This document shows, piece by piece, positions 23,829-33,049 of a stretch of DNA of 64,000 nt. The translations under genes and the position numbers were made by a program. The stretch's first letter is position 1. Every line of letters begins with the position of its first letter. This stretch comes from Macrocystis pyrifera. Its lineage: Eukaryota; Sar; Phaeophyceae; Laminariales; Laminariaceae. The DNA is taken from contig JASSKH010000006.1 in assembly GCA_031763025.1 (NCBI GenBank), forward strand, positions 9,545,691 to 9,609,690, given 5' to 3'. The notes beneath the pieces were generated by a model that saw only the letters and a program-made list of their open reading frames with translations, was not told the origin of the DNA and searched no databases.

Positions 23829-24817
23829 ACAGCAGTGTAGTCTACGAGTACGTCTCCACGCAGAGGCGCGTACCGAGTGCGCTTCTCTTGGTCTCTAGGC
23901 CCGAGCCCGCGCCAGTCGACTCTAGTCTGGCCACGGAGGGACGCGCCGTCCGCGCGTCGGGCGCGAAGCAACGTCGCTATACAGCAGCTGTATCACCATC
24001 CAACTCATCGATCGTTCTGCTGGTGTTTGCTGTCGTGGATACCATCTTGAATTTAAAGAGCATGCCATTTTTCGATTTGAAAATCTGATGACCCAGGTCG
24101 TCGGATTTTGACGTGAAAATCCGACGACTTGGGTCATCGGATTCTCAAATCGAAACAATTCCGGTCGGATTTTGCATATTTGGACTCCATAATTATTAAG
24201 CAGGGTCATTCATTTTTGAGATCGAAAAATACAATTCCGAAATCTGAAGCTCGAAATCGAACCGCATAGGAAACGGCCTAAAGCCAAATATGTCAAAATC
24301 CGACGACCTGGGTCATCAGATTTTCAAGTCGAAACAATTCCGGTCGGATTTTGCATATTTGGACTGCATAATTATTAAGCAGGGTCACTCATTTTTGAGA
24401 TCGAAAAATACAATTCTGAAATCTGAAGCTCGAAATCGAACCGCATAGGAAACGGCATAAAGCCAAATATAATCTGAATGCTAATAAATACGACGTATAT
24501 ATTCGTGCGACTTCTTGCTGGCTGACCTGTTCCATGACGTCCTTGAATGTCACGGCGGGCTCAACGGTGAGGGTACCCAGAACTTTCAAAGCGAAGTTGG
24601 AAAACTCCACAGCCGCGTCAGACTTGAGGACCATGTTGTTGCGCACCCGGAAGCGAGTGTACGAGTTGCACTCGAAAGGGGTGCTGGTGATGGTGAGGGA
24701 AGTAACCGTGGTGTCGTCGATGTCCGCAAGCTCGGCGCACGACGCCACGTTGTAGTCGATGGCGTTGACTGAGGCCGCGACGATCACCAGCCCGAGCCCG
24801 ACGAAGGAAGTCTTCAT
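13640..24817 (-). CDS. Gene A: Pmp-like repeat cell-surface protein (multi-exon, frame break in exon 7)
   Basis: Paralogue of gene B with the same design. Exons: 24817-24527, 20171-19995, 19850-19695, 17225-17136, 15264-15181, 14963-14827, 14226-14096, then a membrane-anchor exon from 13740. All junctions are GT-AG and phases match gene B. Exons 1-6 are open. Exon 7 is 131 nt against 130 in gene B, with the extra base at a run of eight C, so frame is lost there unless the run is miscalled or variable. Intron 1 is 4.35 kb because it holds an 88-bp tandem duplication, a 1.8 kb foldback element and a 1 kb TIR repeat; in gene B it is 2.4 kb. It may be a recent pseudogene, a phase-variable gene or a sequencing error. 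Confidence 0.68.
14096..14226 (-). CDS. Gene A exon 7, Pmp-like repeats, +1 at poly-C
   Basis: 131 nt. In the phase set by exon 6 it reads LGGVNTFNNNRAYAGGSIYN and EGSSF, then leaves frame at the C8 run; GELIFQNNLAE lies in the next frame. Acceptor CCGTCAG, donor GTGAGT. Gene B exon 7 is 130 nt and open throughout. Confidence 0.7.
14827..14963 (-). CDS. Gene A exon 6, Pmp-like repeats
   Basis: 137 nt, ending in phase 2: KGGAIYSTGSLNLMGG, LFQSNIA, a Ser/Gly/Asp stretch and DGGAIYNGEMGTL. Acceptor TTCGTAG, donor GTGAGG. Confidence 0.75.
15181..15264 (-). CDS. Gene A exon 5, Pmp-like repeat
   Basis: 28 codons: DGGAVFIHPTGSMTFNGF then ANFTENSCSE. Acceptor CATGGCAG, donor GTAAGT. Confidence 0.76.
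17136..17225 (-). CDS. Gene A exon 4, Pmp-like repeat
   Basis: 30 codons: GEGGAIFNAGEIAVEG then SSFTDNDSS. Acceptor TTGACAG, donor GTGAGG. The 158-codon plus-strand ORF over this site is an antisense shadow. Confidence 0.76.
17226..19694 (-). other. Gene A intron 3
   Basis: GTACGT donor to TTTTTGACAG acceptor, 2.47 kb. Patchily alignable with gene B intron 3. Holds two direct 28-bp copies of GTGATGACGGCGAGTGCATC-type sequence at 18241-18296. Confidence 0.45.
18241..18296. repeat. 28-bp perfect tandem duplication
   Basis: Two identical units starting GTGATGACGGCGAG. Confidence 0.85.
19695..19850 (-). CDS. Gene A exon 3, Pmp-like repeats
   Basis: 52 codons, phase 0: GELVFEGDVLFAENRA, GRGGAIYNARVGTITF, LTATKNRSD. 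Acceptor CCTGCCAG, donor GTACGT. Nearly the same protein as gene B exon 3. Confidence 0.8.
19995..20171 (-). CDS. Gene A exon 2, Pmp-like repeats
   Basis: 59 codons, phase 0: KGGALYVEKGSSATF, FIGNSVIS, and DGGAVFNK at the end. Acceptor GATGGCAG, donor GTAAGA. Confidence 0.8.
20885..21060. repeat. 88-bp tandem duplication
   Basis: Two units beginning CAACTAGAG(T/C)AGGCTGC and ending in a C-rich tract, nearly identical, in gene A intron 1. Confidence 0.85.
21678..23456. mobile_element. 1.8 kb foldback element
   Basis: Inverted arms of about 700 bp (21678-22420 and 22740-23456) ending in GGGCCCATCTTA and its complement, flanked by TA on each side. The centre (22400-22760) has several copies, in both orientations, of CGTGTTTGTGTCCTATCGG. 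No transposase ORF. It sits in gene A intron 1 and is absent from gene B. Arms are diverged, so it is not recent. Confidence 0.65.
23470..24460. mobile_element. 1 kb TIR repeat R, copy 1
   Basis: Ends are inverted copies of CGTTTCCTATGC(A/G)GTTCGATTT. Homologous in opposite orientation to 47674-48667. Contains (CTG)11 at 23795-23827, a hairpin at about 24069-24150 and a 179-bp tandem duplication. No coding capacity. Lies in gene A intron 1, directly against the foldback element. Confidence 0.55.
23795..23827. repeat. (CTG)11 microsatellite
   Basis: Eleven perfect CTG units. The matching place in the other copy of repeat R (near 48340) has only two, so the tract expanded after the copies separated. 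Confidence 0.9.
24117..24470. repeat. 179-bp tandem duplication inside repeat R
   Basis: Units at 24117-24295 and 24296-24470 share AAAATCCGACGAC, CAATTCCGGTCGGATTTTGC and AACCGCATAGGAAACGGC with few differences. Confidence 0.8.
24527..24817 (-). CDS. Gene A exon 1, signal peptide and N-terminal domain
   Basis: 97 codons starting MKTSFVGLGLVIVAA, a clear signal peptide with likely cleavage after SVNA. The mature part has VASCAEL, FECNSYTRFRVRNN and VLGTLTVEP, all conserved in gene B. It ends at CAG|GTCAGC, the same donor as gene B. The exon is one codon shorter than in gene B. The plus-strand ORFs across it are antisense shadows. Confidence 0.8.
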
Positions 24818-25042
24818 GCTGGAAGCGTGATGAAAGCGATTTCTTCCCAGGGTAAAACGACGACGCCGTAGGCGGTTAGGTGGAAGCGAACACTGCTGCT
24901 GCCGTCTGTGCCGTGCTGTGTGTGTGGGGGGGTGAATTTGTGTGCGGGGTGGGATGTGGGAGGGGTATCTCTAGCACAACATAACAATACGACACAAGGG
25001 TCCGGCTTTGTGCTGGAATGGGAAGTCGTGGGCGACGGGCAC
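24818..25042 (-). promoter_or_regulatory. Conserved 5' flank of gene A (putative promoter and 5' UTR)
   Basis: About 220 bp upstream of the exon 1 start remain clearly alignable with 62266-62482 upstream of gene B, ending at a shared GTGGGCGACGGGCAC beyond which the loci diverge. This marks the edge of the duplicated segment and probably holds the promoter. No TATA box is evident. Confidence 0.4.
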
Positions 25043-25234
25043 TACAATTTTGCCCCAAATAGCTACCAGGTAAGAACTACAGCAAGCAGTTGTACGAAAT
25101 TGAGATCTTTGACAAGGGTCTACGAATATTTGCAGTCAATATATTATTATTATTTGCAGTCAATATTATTTTGCACGAAGACGAACAATGAATGGATGGT
25201 GATGAAATGTTGCGACCTGTTTCTGGTCTGTATA

Positions 25235-25339
25235 TTACGGGGGTCCATAGTTATTAGGACCTACGGTTCAGACAAAAACCTATATATTTACCTACTTTTA
25301 CTAACAATATTTGGTCCTGTTTACTATGGACCCCCGTAA
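25235..25339. mobile_element. MITE (GGTCC variant)
   Basis: 105 bp, TIRs TTACGGGGGTCCATAG and inverse, flanked by TA. Confidence 0.8.
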
Positions 25340-25620
25340 TAGTAAAAATGCCGACTGTGAGATAAGGTATCACCCAATGGATATTTTTTCTGCCGGGGTA
25401 TTTATTTCGACGCCTCAAGATATGGATGGTATATACATTTTTCTACATATATTTATTTCGAGACCACCTGTGCAACAATGCTTTTTATATACTACCTATT
25501 AGACACATATAAAACTCGAGAATATCGCGATATTTGACCTTTAGAGCCAAATTATGTGCCTGACGAGTTTTACACGGACGTCGGGTGTAGGCGATATTTT
25601 CGCTATACGTGGTCCGCAAC

Positions 25621-25668
25621 ACACAAATATATGCTTGGGGTATTTTTACCCCAAGCATATATTTGTGT
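25621..25668. repeat. Perfect 22-bp hairpin, 4-nt loop
   Basis: ACACAAATATATGCTTGGGG plus TA, loop TTTT, then the exact complement. Confidence 0.9.
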
Positions 25669-25977
25669 TCTCTTTTTTGTTGGTAGAGCCGAATTTTGTA
25701 GACAAGATTGGACACACCTCAGACATAGCCTGTCTCCTGTACTCGGTCATCCGATCATCACGACGCCGCCATGAGCAACAACAGCGGCGGTGGACGCGAC
25801 GACTTGGTTGAATGCATAGGGCAGACAGGTTCTCCCGTGGTCGGGGACGGGCGGATGCCCGGGATGCCCGGGTTTAGCGACACCAGTCCAGAATCCAGTG
25901 TTCCGGCTAGGCGTCTCGACGATGGAGTCGCCCCAAATCCATGCCCCCAACAAGCCGTGCCACCCACCCTAGGGGCC

Positions 25978-26241
25978 ATGTACATTATTGTCATTTTTCG
26001 CGACATGCCGTGGCATGCCGTGGCACGACCTGCGGCAAAACTTCCACGGCATACCACGGAATCTTCCACGGCATACCACGGAATCTTCCACGGACCCCCA
26101 CGGCATACCATGGGACCCTAACTCTAACCCTAACCCTAACCCCAACCCTAATGCCGTGGAAGGTTTTGCCGCAGGTCGTGCCACGGCTTGCCGCAGGTCG
26201 TGCCACGGCATGCCGCGCGAAAAAAGACAAATAATGTACAT
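25978..26241. mobile_element. Palindromic element with telomeric repeats at its centre
   Basis: Inverted arms start ATGTACATTATT and carry CGTGCCACGGC and TTGCCGCAGG motifs. The loop holds six CCCTAA-type hexamers. The left arm also has three copies of a CTTCCACGGCATACCACGGA unit. Confidence 0.7.
26116..26151. repeat. Interstitial telomeric repeat (CCCTAA)6
   Basis: Six hexamers, four of them exact CCCTAA, between the arms of the palindromic element. Confidence 0.85.
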
Positions 26242-26631
26242 CCCTGCCTATCCGGCAACACGCGGGTAGCGGTCGGCGCGCCGGATGCCCGGACAGGAGG
26301 AGGAGCCGCTTGGCGGCCACTTCATGTCGGCGCCATCGCCGTAACATGGGTTCTGGTGTGAACTCTACCTACCACAGCAGCAGCAGCAGCAGCCACGTCC
26401 TCTAGCCCATGTGATGTACATACGTGCTTGACTTGCTGGAGGATGACGTGGACTGTCACCTAATTAATCAGACTCTTCATAATACACCCGAGTTTTATAT
26501 CTCAGGTGCTTCTGGCAAAAGGCGATATTGAGTTTTATATCGAGGGATTTGCCAATACGGAAATCGCGATATTGAATTTGACGTAAAAAATCGAAATATC
26601 GCCCTCTCTTGAGTTTTATATGTGTCTATTA

Positions 26632-27330
26632 ATAGTACAAAGAGTTACGAAACTAAACCCGTACGGATTAAATCTATTATATATAACATCACGTATTGTT
26701 TTTTTGTTTTTTGTAGTCCCAGGACTAATAGAACCAGGAACGCATAAATAAGACGTACAGCAGTAGTGGGCATGTTGTCCTCGCCACACGCCACCATCTA
26801 TAAGATACATCTGATTGTTAGATTTTTTCCCATCTTGGGCAAATTCTATATCAGGTATCTGTCTTGGTATTATTATTATAAATAGAGTGTCTGTGCATAG
26901 TGTGTGCGTTCTTCACATTAATTTTACTGTTTTTTTGTTTTTTTTTTTTTTTTTTTTTTTTTTTCGTGTGTGTTCTTCATGTAGTATTTTCGTGTATCAG
27001 GGATTTCCGTCCAAAGATATCCATAAACGGAGGCCTTCCGGCATGCGCGTAAATCGGAGACGAAAATTATATTCTTCTGTTGGAAAAAAAAAACGCTTGC
27101 AGCAGCGGCAGCACTTTTTTTGCAGGACCAAACGAGTCGAACAGAAAGAATTCGTGCAAGCAGCAGCAGCAGTAGTTACAGTAGTAGTTGTACCCACCTG
27201 CAGCAGCAGCAGCAGAAGCACCGCAGCAGCAGCAGCAAGCTGCAGGAGCAGTAAGCATAAGCAGAAAGCACCAATAGGTAGAAGTTTAATCTATCTTGCG
27301 CTCCTCGACACTCGTTGTGTGCTATTAATA
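26632..27330. repeat. Low-complexity stretch: poly-T and CAG-rich tracts
   Basis: A T run of about 25 at 26940-26964 and CAG clusters at 27157-27240. The 190-codon plus-strand ORF across it is a homopolymer and CAG artefact. Confidence 0.6.
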
Positions 27331-27434
27331 TTACGGGGGTCTATAGTTAACAGGACCTATGGCATACATAAAAACCTATATATTTAGGTATTTTTACTAA
27401 CAATTATGGTCCTGTTAACTATGGACCCCCGTAA
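27331..27434. mobile_element. MITE (GGTCC variant)
   Basis: 104 bp, TA-flanked, same termini as the other copies. Confidence 0.8.
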
Positions 27435-27539
27435 TAGCAACTCAGCAACGACGAAAATATCGCCCTCTCCTTCGTTGTCCTCTCTGCCCGAAAATGGATC
27501 ATAGCGGCGAAGATCAGGAGGAGCGTGACGGCAAGGGTG

Positions 27540-27771
27540 CACGCGCTCGCAGCAGCAGCCTCCTCAAGCAGCAGTAGCGCCTGCAACAGTGCTTGCACCG
27601 GCGCATGCTTGCAGCAGCAGCGCTTGCTTGCAGCAAAGCTTGCTCTTGCAGTCGCGCTCATCGCTTGGAGCCGCGCTCTACAGCAGGGGGGGGGCTGCTC
27701 ACCGCAGTGCTCCCTGGCCGCAGCGCTTGCAGCAACAACAGACAGCACTGCAGCGAGCAGCACACTTACTT

Positions 27772-27802
<31 letters not shown>

Positions 27803-27860
27803 CAGCACACTACATGCAGCAGCAAGCAGCAGAGGCATGCAGCACCAGCGCCAGCAATAA
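27540..27860. repeat. CAG/GCA-rich microsatellite region
   Basis: Dense imperfect CAG runs, with an uninterrupted block near 27771-27800. ORFs in several frames here give Ser-, Ala- or Gln-rich (or Leu-rich on the other strand) translations and are not genes. Confidence 0.7.
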
Positions 27861-28115
27861 TTTTTCTCGCAAAACCCCGCCGGTAGCAGACACGGTCCGA
27901 GGCCTCTCTCGGGGCAAGCTTGGCCAATCCAAAGCGTCCGGAAAGTTTTCGGCGCACAGAATGCAGCGATCGAATCTCAAGTCACACCAATATGGCTCTA
28001 TTAATAGTAACGTTATCCAAAAATGCGTAACTTCGTCATTTTTATGCGAGTTGATTAGTTAGGCGTTTTGATTAGACGTCGTACGGGCGGGGAGGGAACA
28101 GATATAATAATACTA

Positions 28116-28220
28116 TTACGGGGGTCCATAGTTAATAGGACCTATAGCATACATAAAAACCTTTATATTTAACCAATTTTACTAACAAAATTTGGTCCCG
28201 TTAACTGTGGACCCCTATAA
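28116..28220. mobile_element. MITE (GGTCC variant)
   Basis: 105 bp, TA-flanked; the right terminus is slightly diverged. Confidence 0.75.
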
Positions 28221-28599
28221 TAAGCAAAATTCGTAATATTTTTTCTTTTGCGCACTCTTTTGTTCTTCAGAACGATCTACCTGTGATAATGGATATGAAA
28301 GATCCGCAAAGTGTATCGTTTGCTATATATCTTGGATCACCTTCTGCTATTATTTTACAGGTGTGTCCTTGCTGTCTGTGTTTTTAATATATCAAGAGCA
28401 GTAGAGGCCAAGAACATGTACGATAGTGAGATTCACCAAAAACACGAACTTGTACGTCAAGACCTGCTGCAACATTTACAGAGGGAGATTATTCAAAATT
28501 TCCAGTGTCTTTTGGTGTGTATGTCACGTGTGAACTGTTGTTGTTCTAAACCAACTTTCGACTGTCTTGTGTACCCCCGCCCTCACGTGTCGATCTGAG

Positions 28600-28850
28600 G
28601 TTTCAGTGCTCGAAATTGTACTGGCCGAAATCAATTGGAAATCGAACCAGCTGTAAGTATTATCGTCTCGTCGACCCTGGTGGCATCAAGGGGAGTCTCT
28701 GGCCAGTAGTCAATCGCGAGGGAAATAATGGAAAACGCGCGCGGTTCACGCAGCTTGCAAAGCTGAGTATCGACCGATCTGCCGATCGGTTGAACTCACA
28801 GCTGACGTGCATTCCTAGTTTTTTTATAAAATTTCGCACACTACGTACCT
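28600..28850 (+). repeat. Dispersed repeat S, partial copy
   Basis: Matches 40110-40350 at GACCC(G/T)GG(C/T)(A/G)(G/T)CATC, ACGCAGCTTGCAAAG and GAACTCACAGCTGACGT blocks. Same family as the copies flanking the 6.9 kb block. Confidence 0.55.
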
Positions 28851-28966
28851 ACCAGAGTGCCCAAATCACTAAGCTTGGAAGATTCAATATCATCAGCACG
28901 TGACCACTCTGAAGATTATGTACAGATTGGGTTCTCTCGTTCTCTCATCGTGGACATCGTATTTTA

Positions 28967-29868
28967 CAGGGCTTTTCGCGGGTCAGGTCAAATCTCACGG
29001 GTCGGGTCGGGTCGGGTCGGGTCAGCTGACCCGACCCGACCCGCGAGATTTTGAAAGCCTCTTGACCTGACCCGACCCGACCCGCGAGATTAAAAAAGTT
29101 GTTGACCCGACCCGACCCGACCAGTGAGATTTGAAAATATCCTGACCCGACCCGACCCGACCCGCGAGATTTCAAAACCTCTCCTGACCCCACCCGACCC
29201 GCCACCTTCGGATTGACCCGTGAGACACGGGTTTCATGCGGGTCGGGTTAACTTGACCCGCGAGACTATTTATCTTGACCCGCAGCTCCGACCTGCTGAT
29301 CCGGCCCGTGGGTCGACACTTCAAAAACAATTGAATACTCATTTTTGTGCCCACAAGCGATATGTGGCCTGGCTGTAGTGGGTACAAATGGATGCGGGCA
29401 TGCGTATAAGGATTTGGCAGTGTTTTAATGTTTGAAAAAAAGATACCAAAGGAATACTATTGAGTATGTATTCATACACACGGGAAAACACTTTGGGTAA
29501 GAGAGCGGAAAGTGTTTTGAGCGTCGGATCCGCGGGCCGAATGCGCGGGTCCGACCTGCGGGTCAGCAGAAAAGAACTCGCGGGTCACGCTGACCCGACC
29601 CGCGAGTGACCCGTTTCTCGGGGGTCATGACCTGACCCGACCCGTGAGCTTTTCATCACCTCTTGACCCGGCCCGACCCGACCCGTGAGATTTGAAAAAC
29701 TCTTGACCCGACCCGACCCGACCCGTGAGATTTGAAAACCTCTTGACCCGACCCGACCCAACCCGTGAGATTTTGAACACTTCCTGACCCGACCCGACCC
29801 GACCCGTGACATTTTGAACACCCCGTGACCCGACCCGCGGGTCGGGTCATGACCCGCGAAAAGCCCTG
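28967..29868. mobile_element. hAT-like non-autonomous element filled with GACCC minisatellite
   Basis: 902 bp with termini CAGGGCTTTTCGCGGGTC and inverse, flanked by 8-bp repeats GTATTTTA and GTATTATA (7 of 8 identical). TIRs starting CAGGG and an 8-bp duplication are hAT hallmarks. The interior is tandem units of about 35 bp, TTGACCCGACCCGACCCG(T/C)G plus AGATTT, in both halves. No transposase. Confidence 0.75.
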
Positions 29869-29925
29869 GTATTATATAAATTTATGAAACGTATTTCATT
29901 TTTTTTTAATCTATGAAAATCATGG

Positions 29926-32270
29926 GCATAGTATTATGGAGGCACGAGAAAATGCGAGTTTTATGCGTGCGGAAGAAGTTTGGGCAACCAATCAGATCAA
30001 CGCTGGTTAATTGTACGTAACAATAGGATAGCCTTGAGACACACCTTGCATAGTTCGTAGTTGCTGACCAGCGAGCTAAGCACGTTGACAAGCAGAGTCA
30101 GTGCTACAAGAGTAAAGGTGTGATACAGATTACTGTAGTTTAAGTTCCCACCCACCCGCCCGTGCCTATGAGGGAGTCAGTGCAGGGGAAGTTGATTTTT
30201 TTCCCAGGTGGTTTTCTGTTTTTTCACATGGTTACTTTTTCCCCGTGGGTGATGCGAATTGGGCTGTTTATCCCGTCCATGTGCGACGGACTGATGTTGA
30301 CCTCAATCGCGGAACCGTTCAACTTGCAGCGCAGTGCAGCCCGCGTTGAGGTGCCGTTTCGTGAGTTGAAATATGACCTGCTTGAGAAAGGGGCGGTTTC
30401 TACGTGTGTTTGGGTGTGGGTTCGTTGCGTCGGTGCCGATGCCACCTTCGCAAATTCGCGTGTGTGTCTTGTTTCTATGCAGTACCTTTGTTTTGTTTTT
30501 CCTCGCCGGACCCCTCGTGGCGTGCTGTGTCGGCAGCGGCGGATGCTCTATGTGGACTTCGCTTCAACGACCGATAACCCAGCGACGAATGGTTGCGTTG
30601 GCGGGAGTGGGCGCACGGAGGAGTACGCTCGGCACTCCCTCAGGATTGGAGGCGCAACGAACTCGTCGAAAGGGGGAGCTATACCAGAGGGGTTGCAGCC
30701 CGGCGGCCGATGAACATGTTTCGCCACGGGGCAGGACGCCAGCTGGGTAGCAAACGGAATGGCCTAGGAGGGTCTTGACAATGGGATCCCGACGGACCTA
30801 GGTGGGAGCGGGTTGACCCACCTAGTGATTTGGACTGGCAGACGTAGCCAAATGTATATTCCGGTCATGCAGCGTGTCCGCGTGTGCCGAGTGAAAAGAT
30901 TATGGAGGAGTTGGGTTATCATTCATGCGCGTTCCCTATGGCATTGCAACAGGGGGGCGAGGGCGCTAGCATGGGTTCGTAAATCGGGTCAATCCCAGTT
31001 GTTGAAGGCTGGCGTCGAGCGTTAGACATTGCCAGTTGGCATGGAAGTTGACTCGAGTTTACGGATGCTAGCGTGGGGTTGCTGTTGGAGCAGCCTGAGG
31101 GGCTTGTGCCCTTCTCTCCGCCCGCCGTGTCTCCGAGCGGGGGGGTGCGCAACAATATGATACAACTTCGAAAGCAAAGTGCAAAGCATAGCATTATCGA
31201 GGCACGAGAAAAAGCGAGTTTTACACGTACGGAAGAAGTTTTGGCAACCAATCAGATCAACGCGGGTTAATTGTACGTAACAATTGGATAGCCTTGAGAC
31301 ACACCTTGCCTAGTTCGTGGTTGCTGACCAGCGAGCTAAACACGTCGTCAAGCAGAGTAAGAGCTACAAGAGTAAAGGTGTGATACAGATTGGTTTCAGT
31401 TCCCACCCACCCGCCCGTGCTTATGAGGGAGGGACTCAGTGGAGCGGAAGTTGAACGGTCGCAGCAACGTTGTGGTGTGTTTGTTGTCGTTTGTTTGACG
31501 TACCTAGTGGGCGCTGTGTACGCGTCCGGGTGTCGTAGATTGCGCAGGTTTGCGGTGGTGGCTACCGCGTTTGGTATTCTGGTTATGATGCACGGCATGC
31601 CGCTTCATTGTGTCATAGACAATGGATACGTATATCCCTCCTTGGTTTGGGGGCGCGTTTGAAATTTTTGTTATACGCTTAGGACTGAACGCGGTAGTTC
31701 ATCAGCTAGCTGACTGGATGATGCAGCGGGGCGTTGCATTAATTCCTTTGATCTGGACACTTTGTATGTATGTCGCCAGGCTGGGAGTACGTGTTTCCTT
31801 GTCGGGGAACTGCGTTGTTGTAGCGCAGAATTCAGTGTGATTTGGTTTTAAAGCGGACGCAATGGTGCTGATTCATCAGCTGCTCGGAATTTGGGCGCAT
31901 TCTAAAACCCAGGGAGAGAGGTGGTGTATCCGTAGTTGTAAGTCGGCCGTGAAGTGCGTCTATCTGGTATGATATAGTGTATGTATCTATACTCGTTTTT
32001 CGCATATACACGCCTGTGTAGTTGCCAGGTGTATGCGTGTGTTGATGTTGGCCTTTGTATTGCACGTGTTCACGAGTTTTGAGACAGGCTGGCGTCGAGC
32101 GTTAGACGTTGCCAGTTGGGATGGAAATTGACTCGAGCTTACGGATGCTATAGCGTTGGGTTGCTGTTGGAGCAGGCTGAGGGAGTTGCCCTTCTCTCCG
32201 CCCCCCTTGTCTCCGAGCGGGGGGGGTGCGCAGTAATATGATACAACTTCGAAAGCAAAGTGCAAATCCG
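29926..32270 (+). mobile_element. DIRS/Ngaro-like tyrosine-recombinase retroelement fossil
   Basis: Direct repeats in a split order: A1 29926-30195, B1 31007-31185, A2 31186-31455, B2 32087-32266, with B1 abutting A2. Split direct repeats are characteristic of DIRS-order elements of the PAT/Ngaro kind. Between A1 and B1 is a tyrosine-recombinase C-terminal signature, HSLRIGGAT. No reverse transcriptase was recognised, so the copy is internally reduced and broken. A Crypton is an alternative for the recombinase alone but would not explain the repeats. Confidence 0.5.
30162..30713 (+). pseudogene. Tyrosine recombinase remnant
   Basis: Fossil within the DIRS/Ngaro-like element. The only firm motif is the HxxR box (HSLR at 30633-30644) followed by IGGAT and a KGG..PEGLQ stretch, as in retroelement and Crypton recombinases. 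Broken. Confidence 0.45.
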
Positions 32271-32279
32271 TACTTTTAA

Positions 32280-32690
32280 TCGGTTTGACTGGTCATTGGA
32301 AACGAGATCATTCGGCTTTGGCCATTACACTTTTCACAACAAGCCGTGTGTAGTGTAAAGCAGTGATGTACAAAACGGAATAAACGTAATTACCAGTAAG
32401 TAACCATTATTGGGACGCCGTCACCTGTGTTGCACTGCCCACAAAACACACAGAAGTCCCTATAACAAAGCCAGTAGAACCACGTCTGCCGACGTTTTTT
32501 TTTTACGAGGACTTTTCGTTTTTCTGCTCCAGCTCCGAAGGTTTCCATCGAGTTAACTGGCAGGGCAGATCTGAGCTCCTTGGTGTAGTCCCGTGAGTGT
32601 ACCAAAGCGACAGCACTTATTTTTAGTGTCCTCCTTCTGGGTGGGCTTCGTCGCTAAGTATAAAAATATGGTTCCAGGCGAATTAATTTC
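32280..32690 (-). repeat. Dispersed repeat S, inverted copy with unknown coding remnant
   Basis: Minus-strand translation keeps VHSRDYTKEL and FGAGAEKRKV, shared with the plus-strand copy at 39775-40150 (VHSREYTNEL, FGAGEEKRKV). No known family recognised; both look decayed. The two copies face each other across the 6.9 kb block. Confidence 0.5.
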
Positions 32691-33049
32691 CAGTTTCTAT
32701 TAACAGTACTATTACGGGGGACCATAGAAAAAAAGATCAAATATTGTTCGTAAAAATAGGTAAATACAAGGCTTTCCTTCGGAGTGGGTATTCCGTCGTT
32801 TCGTGTACATATAACTGCAATTAATTGGCGACATAGCCCAAAGCCAACCAAACTAAACGTATTTGTGTAAGAAACGGTGAAGGATGTAATAATCGCGTTT
32901 ATTTATGAACGTAATGTGAAACGTAAGATCGGGTGACGCAAGAGTAAGAATGACATTCGTCTAATAATAAGAATAACATATTTCATCAGTGTGGGGAGAG
33001 AGTGGAGTAGTGCTTGGCATGTGGATGATATACAACATACAGGCTGTTG

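Larger units (their letters stand above)
25502..26626. mobile_element. 1.1 kb TIR element with internal palindromic insertion
   Basis: Termini GACACATATAAAACTC and its inverse, flanked by a 5-bp TATTA repeat at 25497-25501 and 26627-26631. Sub-terminal cGATAT motifs recur in both arms. It holds a perfect 22-bp hairpin and, nested within, the palindromic element with telomeric repeats. No transposase is seen. Confidence 0.55.

Noticed and set aside
26116-26151. A true chromosome end
   Set aside because: Only six hexamers, enclosed by inverted arms, with unrelated DNA continuing on both sides.
27589-28062. 157-codon plus-strand ORF and overlapping ORFs at 27419-27860
   Set aside because: Open only because of CAG/GCA repeats; Ser-, Ala- and Gln-rich in different frames.
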